Shown in pieces: positions 1-5,445 of a stretch of DNA of 7,647 nucleotides. Below the pieces are notes generated by a model, which was not told where the DNA came from, ran no database searches, and saw only the letters and a list, made by a program, of their open reading frames with translations. Position 1 is the stretch's first letter. Every line of letters begins with the position of its first letter. The stretch comes from DASYAN01 sp036501345 (GTDB lineage: Bacteria; Chloroflexota; Ktedonobacteria; Ktedonobacterales; Ktedonobacteraceae): positions 1 to 7,647 of the forward strand of contig DASYAN010000491.1 of the NCBI GenBank assembly GCA_036501345.1, in the 5' to 3' direction. The translations under genes were made by a program, and so were the position numbers.

Positions 1-1
1 A

Positions 2-295
2 AACCACTGGCAAATAGTCCAACAGGGACATGCTGCTGCAAATATTGTACCTATAGTGGTCTCTAATAGAATTGGGAAAGAAATAATAGGTAATTCCTCG
101 ATTAATTTTTATGGCTCTTCTTTTATTACAAATCATAAAGGGGAAAAAATCGTTGAGGCGGATAAATCCACACAATGTATGATTACTGCTACATTTGATC
201 TTGATAAAATAGATACGTATAGAAAATTTTGGGGAGTTTTTAGTGATAGAAGACCAGAAATGTATAATTCTATTGTACTACCTAATAATGAATAG
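2..295 (+). CDS. aguB: N-carbamoylputrescine amidase, C-terminal part (5' end outside window)
   Basis: The frame is open from base 2 to the TAG at 293-295, giving 97 residues without the N-terminus. The family is nitrilase/CN-hydrolase. AguB hydrolyses N-carbamoylputrescine to putrescine, CO2 and ammonia, the last step of the agmatine route of polyamine synthesis in the cytoplasm. Recognisable family blocks are NHWQIVQQGHAAAN, SNRIGKE, NFYGSSFI, the ATFDLD strand and WGVFSDRRPEMY near the C-terminus. The full enzyme is about 290 residues, so about two thirds lie upstream of the window. The catalytic Glu, Lys and Cys all lie in that missing part, so activity cannot be judged. A GTG at 56 is an internal codon: homology clearly continues upstream of it. 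The segment is markedly AT-rich compared with the right end of the window. An IS remnant begins about 25 bp downstream. Confidence 0.9.
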   Translation, partial: NHWQIVQQGHAAANIVPIVVSNRIGKEIIGNSSINFYGSSFITNHKGEKIVEADKSTQCMITATFDLDKIDTYRKFWGVFSDRRPEMYNSIVLPNNE

Positions 296-311
296 AACTA
301 CTATTCCTATT

Positions 312-950
312 TCACATCGAGGTGTCACCCTCGCCGACAACAACACCTTTCAAGCTTAATGGATAAGCGGCATAACCATCTTTTTCTGATCGGGTAGATT
401 TTGTCTTCAGGGAATGAGCGTTCAATTGGGTATGTGCGATTTGTGTTGTGCTCAAGGAGGAGTATAGCACATTCTCTTCATGCCTATTGCTGTTCCACGC
501 CAAAAAGTGCCTCTTGCGTCCCTTTCTATTCTTCTCCTTTTTACCCTTATGTCCTACATAGGTCCATAGGGCATCGAGCTGAACATAACTGAGCTTATGC
601 TCTCTCACGATATATTCTTCAAACTGCTCTATATGAGATTTGGCTTGCTCTAGCCATCTGCAGACAGTTTCTTCTTTAATTCCTTTAATATAGTGAATAG
701 TAGCTAAACTACTACGATCTTCTATCATTGCCATACATTCTACTATATACTCTTATGCATGACGACATCGGTAAAACACTGTTCCCTTCGTCTCAGTAAA
801 AGACTTTTTGCACGTTTTACATCGATAATGCTGGACTCCTGTCTCCGTTTTGCCGCATTTTACCACATTCTTCCGATTTATTTTCTTATAATCTTCGTAT
901 TCTTCATTTAAGCAAAATGATCCAATTGTTGCTATTTGTTTCCCTTCCAT
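312..950 (-). pseudogene. IS1-like transposase, broken by a stop, a frameshift and deletion
   Basis: The start is the ATG at 950-948, preceded by a GA/G-rich stretch that could be a ribosome site; the frame is open further upstream, but that part lies at or beyond the likely IS end. The N-terminus has the usual zinc-ribbon and target-binding region, with VVKCGKTETGVQHYRCKTC followed by KSFTETKGTVFY. One expected Cys of the first pair is Tyr (FCLNEEYEDY). A TAA at 755-753 interrupts the frame, and beyond it the same frame continues with IVECMAMIEDRSSLATIH and IKEETVCRWL, a helix-turn-helix-like segment. Next comes LDALWTYVG, which holds the first catalytic Asp. Around 520-525 homology jumps to another frame (ARGTFWRGTAI, about 517-485). 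A later DGYAAYP in the original frame may be the second Asp block. The final Glu block is absent. It cannot make an active enzyme. Confidence 0.8.
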
Positions 951-1017
951 GATGGCGGTCCCCCTCTGATTGTACTGCGAGACTTTTACTCTACTATACA
1001 CAGTCAAGAGGGAGACC
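321..1017 (-). mobile_element. Decayed IS1-type insertion sequence with candidate ends and 5-bp target duplication
   Basis: The interval encloses the degenerate minus-strand transposase. The candidate left end reads GGTGTCACCCTC. The candidate right end, read inward on the minus strand, is GGTCTCCCTC, an imperfect inverted repeat that needs a 2-base gap. Directly outside both ends is the pentamer ATCGA (316-320 and 1018-1022), which looks like a target duplication. Removing the element and one ATCGA joins the sequence after aguB in frame to the Tn5-like fragment. About 700 bp is too short for the full transposase of this kind, so internal deletion is likely. The ends are inferred by eye. IS1 itself makes 8-9-bp duplications, so the 5-bp match is suggestive rather than decisive. 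Confidence 0.5.
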
Positions 1018-1331
1018 ATCGACTTTTACATCTCACCTATTTGGCACGAGTCACTCCTGATGCATCATGTGAAGTGGTTTTCCAAACACATGAATGGCAA
1101 GCCCTTCACGCTTTTACATATCAGACGAACGTACTTCCCACTCTACCGCCATCTTTGCATGAAGCTACGCATTTGGTAGCCAAACTTGATGGTTTCCCCG
1201 CTCGCAAAAGTGATGGCGAACCTGGTGTTCAAACCATCTGGCGCGGTTTACGCCGTTTGGATGACTTAGCTTCCATGTGGCTCCTCTTTCACTCTCCTCC
1301 CTCTCAGGCAGCATTCCAGAGTTGTGGGTAA
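1018..1331 (+). pseudogene. C-terminal remnant of a Tn5/IS4-type transposase
   Basis: About 100 residues end at TAA 1329-1331. Similarity starts at RLLHLTYLARVTPDA and runs through TVLQTHEW-like VVFQTHEWQAL, the ARKSDGEPG block and WRGLRRLDDLASMW, the typical C-terminal dimerisation domain of Tn5-type (IS4 group) DDE transposases. The N-terminal DNA-binding region and the DDE core are missing, so it is a 5'-truncated remnant. The frame is also open upstream to 936, but that part lies inside the IS1-like remnant read antisense and has no family resemblance. If the IS (321-1017) and one ATCGA are removed, the frame extends left to an ATG at 288 that overlaps the aguB stop, adding only nine or so unrelated codons. 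It is more GC-rich than the flanking genes. Confidence 0.8.
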
Positions 1332-1453
1332 TGATAAGTCCCAAACCTCGCGGCAACCCCAAAGGCCGCAAAAAAGGGGCTCTCGTTCGCAAGGCTACCC
1401 GTTTCCTCGTTGTTCGCAAAACGGCTAAAATGCCTCAAATTGTTTCAACATGA
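1331..1453 (+). CDS. Small basic ORF (40 residues) overlapping the transposase remnant stop
   Basis: The ATG at 1331 overlaps the preceding TAA in a TAATG arrangement, the classic geometry for translational re-initiation, and the frame ends at TGA 1451-1453. The peptide is very basic, with 12 Lys/Arg in 40 residues and a cluster around NPKGRKKG, and contains no acidic residue. I do not recognise a family. It may be a tail of the Tn5-like transposase brought out of frame, a small nucleic-acid-binding accessory peptide of that element, or chance. Its GC content matches the transposase remnant rather than the AT-rich repeat gene that starts, convergently, 12 bp later. No separate ribosome binding site is evident. 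Confidence 0.3.
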   Translation: MISPKPRGNPKGRKKGALVRKATRFLVVRKTAKMPQIVST

Positions 1454-1465
1454 CGAGTAAGCCTG

Positions 1466-3418
1466 CTATTTCTTCTTCTCTTCTCCATCGCTTAAACGTA
1501 AATTTTCTAGAGATTTTATAAGCTCTTGATAGTCTTTTGCAAAATTTTCTTCACGTACATGCTTAACCGCTTCCACTGCGATCTTCAGAAATTGGTTTTT
1601 TTGATCGTCACTCCATCCTGTGAAATCATTGATAATTATACCAGCTTTTAGTAGTTCTGGTACTATTTTAGCGTTGTATTGTTTGTAGAGCCCTTCTTTT
1701 TGTAGAGATTCTGTAAGCTTTTGATGATCTTTTTCTAATTTTTCTCTACGTACATGCTTAGATGCTTTCTCTACGATATCCTTGAATTGTTTTCTTTGAT
1801 CGCTATCCCAGCTTGTGAAAGCATAGTTATTTAGGCCAGCATCTTTTAGTGTTGGTTTTACTCTTTCCAAGAATGGTTTATCGAGCCCTTCTTTTTGTAG
1901 AGATTCTGTAAGCTTTTGATGATCTTTTTCTAATTTTCCTCCACATACAGGCTTAGATGCTTCCTCTACGATATCCTTGAATTGTTTTCTTCGGTTACTA
2001 TTCCAGCTTGTGCAATCATTGATATTTAGGCCAGCATCTTTTAGTGTTGGTTTTACTCTTTCCAAGAATGGTTTATCGAGCCCTTCTTTTTGTAAGGATC
2101 TTATATCATTTTGATAATCTTTTAATAATCTATATGCGTTTCTAGACGATTTATCTAACATATCCTCGTATAGTTCTCTTTGATCACTATTCCAGCTTGT
2201 GAAATTATCTTGCATGAGTACCATTTTTGTTTTGAATTCTTCGATAAGCCCCTTTCCTTCTAGAAATCGTATAAGATTGTGTTGATCTTGTCGTAATTTT
2301 TCTCCACATACATAACTAGATGTTTTATTTACTATATCCTCGAATTGTTTTCTTTGATCGCTATCCCAGCTTGTGGAATCATTGATATTTAGGCCAGCAT
2401 CTTTTAGTGTTGGTTTTACTCTTTCCAAGAATAGTTTATTGAGCCCTTCTTCTTGTAGAGCTTCTATAATCTTTTGATAATCTTTTTCTAATTTTTCTCC
2501 ACACACATGCTTAGATACTTCCTCTACGATATCCTTGAATTGTTCTCTTTGATCGCTATCCCAGCTTGTGGAATCATTGATATTTAGGCCAGCATCCTGT
2601 AGTTTTGGTTGTATTCTGTCCAAGAATGATTTGTTGAGCCCTTTTTCTTGTAGAGATCCTATAAACTTTTGATAATCTTTTTCTAATTTTTCTCCACACA
2701 TATGGTTAGATGCTTCCTCTACGATATTTTTGAATTGTTTTCTTTGATCGCTATCCCAGCTTGTGGAATCATTGATATTTAGGCCAGCATCTTGTAGTTT
2801 TGGTTGTGTTTTAAGCCTGAATTGTGTATAAAGATCCTCTTTTTGTAGGGATACTATAACATTTTGATAATCTTTTAATAATCTATATACGTGCTCAGAT
2901 GCTTCATTTAATATATCCTCGTATAGTTTTCTTTGATCGCTATTCCAGCTTGTGATATTAGTAGGACGAGCTAAGCCAGTACTTTCTAGCATCGGCACCA
3001 TTTTGGCCTTGAATTGTTCATCGAGCCCTTTTTCTCGTAGAAATTTTATAAGCCTTTCTTGATCTTGTGCTAATTTTTCTCCATATACATGGTTAGATGC
3101 TTCCTCTACGATATCCATGAATTTTTTTCCTTCTTGATTGCTATCCCAGCTTTTAGAATCATTGATATTTAGGCCAGCTTTTTGTAGTGTTGGTTGTATT
3201 CTATCCAAGAATAGTTTATCGAGCCCTTCTTTTCGTAGAGATCTTATACGCTTTTGATAATCTTTTTCTAATTTTTCTCCATATATATAAGAAGTATCTC
3301 TGGAGGAGGTTCCTTGAGGGTTATCTAGAGAATTAGCCCGAACAACATCGAATGATGTTAATCGGGATGAAGAGGATGCTGATCGTCGATCCCCCTCTTT
3401 GCTCTTTTTTAGATCCAT
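1466..3418 (-). CDS. Large helical-repeat protein of unknown function (650 residues, about 9.5 repeats)
   Basis: ATG at 3418-3416 follows AAGGAG by nine bases; the stop is TAG at 1468-1466. Residues 1-46 are a Ser/Arg/Lys-rich leader without a signal peptide. Residues 47-622 are nine consecutive repeats of 58-66 residues, then a half repeat and a charged tail ending EEKKK. The consensus runs GEKLEKDYQ, SLQKEGL, a Phe-x-x-(R/K)-(V/I/M) helix, P-x-L-x-x-AGLN, TSWDSDQRKQF and IVEEASKHV. This predicts two or three amphipathic helices per unit, as in solenoid proteins. No membrane segment is visible. Cys appears at the repeat junction in several units (VCGEKL) where others have Tyr. I do not recognise the family. 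Solenoids of this kind usually bind proteins or nucleic acids, so binding is an inference only. The gene is AT-rich and diverges from the KDEL-tailed peptidase gene, with which it shares a W-D-x-x-Q motif. Confidence 0.85.
   Translation of the reverse strand: MDLKKSKEGDRRSASSSSRLTSFDVVRANSLDNPQGTSSRDTSYIYGEKLEKDYQKRIRSLRKEGLDKLFLDRIQPTLQKAGLNINDSKSWDSNQEGKKFMDIVEEASNHVYGEKLAQDQERLIKFLREKGLDEQFKAKMVPMLESTGLARPTNITSWNSDQRKLYEDILNEASEHVYRLLKDYQNVIVSLQKEDLYTQFRLKTQPKLQDAGLNINDSTSWDSDQRKQFKNIVEEASNHMCGEKLEKDYQKFIGSLQEKGLNKSFLDRIQPKLQDAGLNINDSTSWDSDQREQFKDIVEEVSKHVCGEKLEKDYQKIIEALQEEGLNKLFLERVKPTLKDAGLNINDSTSWDSDQRKQFEDIVNKTSSYVCGEKLRQDQHNLIRFLEGKGLIEEFKTKMVLMQDNFTSWNSDQRELYEDMLDKSSRNAYRLLKDYQNDIRSLQKEGLDKPFLERVKPTLKDAGLNINDCTSWNSNRRKQFKDIVEEASKPVCGGKLEKDHQKLTESLQKEGLDKPFLERVKPTLKDAGLNNYAFTSWDSDQRKQFKDIVEKASKHVRREKLEKDHQKLTESLQKEGLYKQYNAKIVPELLKAGIIINDFTGWSDDQKNQFLKIAVEAVKHVREENFAKDYQELIKSLENLRLSDGEEKKK
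1553..3280 (-). repeat. Nine tandem ~195-bp coding repeats with a four-unit higher-order period
   Basis: The units begin at residues 47, 113, 179, 242, 307, 372, 430, 493 and 558. Units 2 and 6 share a distinctive pattern (DQ near the start, FL-x-x-KGL, then F-x-x-KM), and units 3 and 7 share YRLLKDYQN. Units 1/5 and 4/8 pair by the canonical GEKLEKD form, so the array looks like a duplicated block of four. Unit 6 has lost about eight residues. DNA identity between several neighbouring units is high: stretches around 1840-1930 and 2040-2110 are nearly identical. This implies recent duplication or gene conversion and possible length variation between strains. Confidence 0.85.
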
Positions 3419-3427
3419 GAATTTTTA

Positions 3428-3433
3428 CTCCTT
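3428..3433 (-). promoter_or_regulatory. Ribosome binding site of the repeat-protein gene
   Basis: On the minus strand AAGGAG precedes the ATG by nine bases (TAAAAATTC). It fixes the start of the 650-residue protein and resembles the site of the divergent peptidase gene. Confidence 0.8.
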
Positions 3434-3561
3434 TTCTCGTATCTTTCAAGCAAAATTTACAATTTACTCACAACGAGTACCTACTCTAATACTACTCAAT
3501 GCATGCCCATTATGTAATGCCTTGAGTCTATTTCCTAACTGAAACGTTCTTGCGCAACTGA

Positions 3562-3599
3562 TCTCCTCTGCCAAGGATACCTAAGAGGAGAAGTTTTTT
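3562..3599 (+). terminator. Candidate intrinsic terminator in the divergent intergenic region
   Basis: TCTCCTCT (3562-3569) pairs perfectly with AGAGGAGA (3584-3591), with an inner AGG/CCT pairing inside the loop, and is followed by AG and six T (3594-3599). It is oriented to stop plus-strand transcripts, although no plus-strand gene precedes it now. It may insulate the peptidase gene from transcription arising antisense to the repeat gene, or be a leftover of a lost gene. The stem is only moderately stable. Confidence 0.45.
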
Positions 3600-3607
3600 C
3601 TAGGGAC

Positions 3608-3642
3608 AAAGCGGACAACTTGAGGCAAAAAGCGGACAGCTT
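3608..3642. repeat. Two 14-bp direct repeats spaced 21 bp start to start
   Basis: AAAGCGGACAACTT (3608-3621) and AAAGCGGACAGCTT (3629-3642) differ at one base. Their spacing of 21 bp is two helical turns, which places both on the same face of DNA. This is the arrangement of a regulator operator or of transposase binding sites at an IS end. No matching opposite end was seen in the window. Confidence 0.5.
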
Positions 3643-3705
3643 CTGGAAAACAAGGGGCAAGTGAGCAGGAGAGCCTGTACAATGAAATGCCTTCATGCCT
3701 TGGCA

Positions 3706-3727
3706 TAGACATCTGATAGACATCTGA
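3706..3727. repeat. 11-bp exact tandem duplication
   Basis: TAGACATCTGA occurs twice back to back (3706-3716 and 3717-3727). The period is one helical turn. It lies just upstream of the coding-like fragment at 3728-3883. Its role is unknown; it may be a simple slippage product. Confidence 0.5.
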
Positions 3728-3883
3728 AGGACTGTTAAAAGTCAACTAGTCTTTGTCGATGCTCATGGCCTTTTCACATGTGAAAACTGTCCCTCTTTTC
3801 TCCTAGAGATACGTGCCAAATTCTGCTATCCTGTTACTCAGCAGAAGATCATCGTCGATCATGATGAGCAAAAACAATATTAG
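3728..3883 (+). pseudogene. Coding-like fragment with a CxxC motif, no start codon
   Basis: Between TGA 3725-3727 and TAG 3881-3883 the frame is open for 51 codons but contains no ATG, GTG or TTG start. The translation looks protein-like: LVFVDAHGLFTCENC gives a strand, a turn and a CxxC pair (residues 18 and 21), followed by YPVTQQKIIVDHDEQKQY. A single CxxC with a third Cys at 33 could be half of a zinc ribbon. I cannot name a family. It would be the 5'-truncated remnant of a small gene, lying inside the intergenic region upstream of the peptidase. A 16-bp palindrome sits within it, so the stretch may instead be regulatory DNA that happens to be open. Confidence 0.3.
3771..3786. promoter_or_regulatory. 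Perfect 16-bp palindrome, operator candidate
   Basis: TTTTCACATGTGAAAA equals its own reverse complement over all 16 bases. It lies 206 bp upstream of the peptidase start and about 350 bp upstream of the repeat-protein start, so it could serve either divergent promoter. The sequence suits a dimeric helix-turn-helix regulator. No regulator gene is present in the window, and no convincing -35/-10 pair was found beside it. Confidence 0.4.
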
Positions 3884-3976
3884 CGACTATTATTGAACTT
3901 AAAAAGTCATAAGAGATCTGTGAATGTATTTCTAGGCTGGACCGGATGGAGTGATACTAATCTTCAAAATATATTT

Positions 3977-3982
3977 AAGGAG
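3977..3982 (+). promoter_or_regulatory. Ribosome binding site of the KDEL-tailed peptidase gene
   Basis: AAGGAG lies ten bases before the ATG at 3993, which supports that start and hence the long N-terminal region before the hydrophobic segment. Confidence 0.75.
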
Positions 3983-3992
3983 TTTTTAACAT

Positions 3993-5288
3993 ATGAAACA
4001 AGAATTTAATAAATTTCGATCTTTAGATGATAACGCATTGCAGAGAGATGTCAGGAGAACCAATCCGCCAAAAAGTCCGCTTGATTACTTGGACTTGGCA
4101 ACAAGACATGAGATCTTTTTCCGAAAGGTTGAGGATCAAAATAGTCCAAAAAGCTTGCCAGAGGGCAATAACCAAAAGCATTGGGATACGAACCAGCAGA
4201 ATAAGATAGCTGGAGAACAAAAAAGATATAAAAAAAATGATGGCACTGCTGGCGAACCTCTTACCCAATCTGAGACTGACAGACGAGAAGAGATCGATAG
4301 TGCAGTAATTCCAAAGAGAGAGTCATCTGGGAGTTACTTGGATGCTGTCAAATCGCTTTCTATCACAGACGTTACTCAACTTGTAAAAGGGACGATGGAT
4401 TGGATAAGGCAGAACGGTGTCAAATCACTTTCCGGAAAAAGCTTTATGCAACTGATGGTAATAGGTTTGGCTCTATCAGGACCTTACACAGTTGACGCTG
4501 TGAAAATCTATGGAAAAAAAGGTTGTTCTACAGACTCTGATGTTTTTATTGATGAGCATCCTTCATCTTATGATAATGCTCATCGTGTCGTGACGGCACG
4601 CTTTAATGAGAGGTTTGCGCAGTTGGTGGAGCGATACGCAAAGGATCCTTGCGACAAGAAATTTGAGAAGATACGGGTCACCCTTGACCCTAATTTGCCA
4701 TATCCCGTGCTGGGGTATGTAAATGATGCAGAAGAGACGCCACACATCTTGTTACAGGCTATCGAATCAGAGCATACGAAGCAAAAATTCTCTATTGGGA
4801 GAACAGCCCTTCATGAATTCTCACACATTCCTCATCAGGACTTTGTTATGCCACCACTCTACGAGGACTTTCCTGGATCGGCGGTTGAATGGGTAGGAGA
4901 AGCCTGTGCTGAATATAATGTTTTTATATATGGCACAAAGCAGGATATGGAGCATATCCCATTTCCACCAAACCTCGAGCCTATTCATCACTACACGAAA
5001 CTCTCTCCCCCTACAATCGCCGGTAGTTTCATGCTTTGGTTAAATAAGCGGTTCCCTGGCTTTGTAGATAAGAGCAGCCAGTTGGCTATGGAAAAGCTCA
5101 TCACGTGGAAAGATTTAGAACAGCTCACTGATGGTCAGCCGCTAAAGGACCATTGGGAAGAGTACAAAAAGATTGACTTCGCTGCCGAAATGTCTCAGTT
5201 CATAAAGGAACAAAGGCAAAAACACTTGGGGAGTGATCAACAAAGGAAAGAGAAAAATACTCTGCTAGTTACGAAAGATGAGTTATAG
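3993..5288 (+). CDS. BSP-like zinc metallopeptidase with internal hydrophobic segment and C-terminal KDEL
   Basis: The product has 431 residues; ATG 3993 has a good ribosome site. Residues 1-145 are polar and charged, with no signal peptide. A HWDTNQQNKI stretch at 63-72 resembles the SWDSDQRKQF motif of the divergent repeat protein. Residues 151-170 are hydrophobic (FMQLMVIGLALSG) and could be a membrane anchor or internal signal. The C-terminal half resembles plant/bacterial basic secretory proteases (BSP, PF04450-type): a DPCDK segment at 218-222, HEFSH at 274-278 giving zinc ligands His274 and His278 and catalytic Glu275, then VGEACAEY at 301-308 with Glu303 as likely third ligand. FMLWLNKRFPGFV and WKDLEQLTDGQPLKDHWEEY match the family's C-terminal helices. 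The protein ends TKDEL; KDEL is the eukaryotic ER-retrieval signal. I infer a zinc endopeptidase acting outside the cytoplasm or in a host. Family assignment rests on motif order only. Confidence 0.8.
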   Translation: MKQEFNKFRSLDDNALQRDVRRTNPPKSPLDYLDLATRHEIFFRKVEDQNSPKSLPEGNNQKHWDTNQQNKIAGEQKRYKKNDGTAGEPLTQSETDRREEIDSAVIPKRESSGSYLDAVKSLSITDVTQLVKGTMDWIRQNGVKSLSGKSFMQLMVIGLALSGPYTVDAVKIYGKKGCSTDSDVFIDEHPSSYDNAHRVVTARFNERFAQLVERYAKDPCDKKFEKIRVTLDPNLPYPVLGYVNDAEETPHILLQAIESEHTKQKFSIGRTALHEFSHIPHQDFVMPPLYEDFPGSAVEWVGEACAEYNVFIYGTKQDMEHIPFPPNLEPIHHYTKLSPPTIAGSFMLWLNKRFPGFVDKSSQLAMEKLITWKDLEQLTDGQPLKDHWEEYKKIDFAAEMSQFIKEQRQKHLGSDQQRKEKNTLLVTKDEL

Positions 5289-5415
5289 CTTTCTGGTTAA
5301 TTCATACTATCGAATCGTCCAGAAAAAGCTGATTGCACAACGCTGTGAACAGCACGATCTGACGCTTCTTGTGCTAGAAACGGAGGTGGTGGGTCACTAT
5401 GGAAGGAGGATGTGA
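5278..5415 (+). CDS. Small ORF overlapping the KDEL codons, truncated by the IS1-like element
   Basis: ATG at 5278 lies inside the last codons of the peptidase gene, so the two frames overlap by 11 bp, a spacing typical of translational coupling. The first 36 residues are native sequence, including YYRIVQKKLIAQRCEQHD and LTLLVLETE, which look like an amphipathic helix and a strand. From 5385 the frame runs into the left end of the IS and adds nine codons before TGA 5413-5415. I do not recognise a family. It may be the start of a cotranscribed partner gene, cut by the insertion; no continuation is seen at 6201 or 6448. No ribosome site is obvious. It may also be a chance frame. Confidence 0.35.
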   Translation: MSYSFLVNSYYRIVQKKLIAQRCEQHDLTLLVLETEVVGHYGRRM

Positions 5416-5445
5416 TATACTGGAGCCAAAAAGGAGACCCTCACC

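Noticed and set aside
312..734. A 140-residue minus-strand ORF that could be called a separate hypothetical gene
   Set aside because: It continues, in the same frame, the zinc-ribbon ORF at 753-950 after a single TAA, and matches the middle of an IS1-like transposase. It is the second piece of one pseudogene.
753..755. Possible programmed stop-codon readthrough (TAA) in the first IS transposase
   Set aside because: The same gene also has a frameshift near 520-525 and lacks its catalytic end, so simple decay is the better explanation.
1165..1419. 84-codon minus-strand ORF
   Set aside because: It lies antisense to the Tn5-like remnant and the basic ORF, with an Arg-rich composition typical of a shadow frame.
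3535..3723. 62-codon minus-strand ORF in the divergent intergenic region
   Set aside because: No ribosome site, no recognisable feature, and it runs across the candidate terminator and the direct repeats.
3886..3960. Promoter for the peptidase gene (TTGAAC and GATACT hexamers)
   Set aside because: No pair of good hexamers with 16-18-bp spacing could be found, so no promoter is claimed.
4023..4268. 81-codon hydrophobic-looking minus-strand ORF
   Set aside because: Antisense shadow of the peptidase gene; its apparent membrane character comes from the complement of Lys-rich codons.
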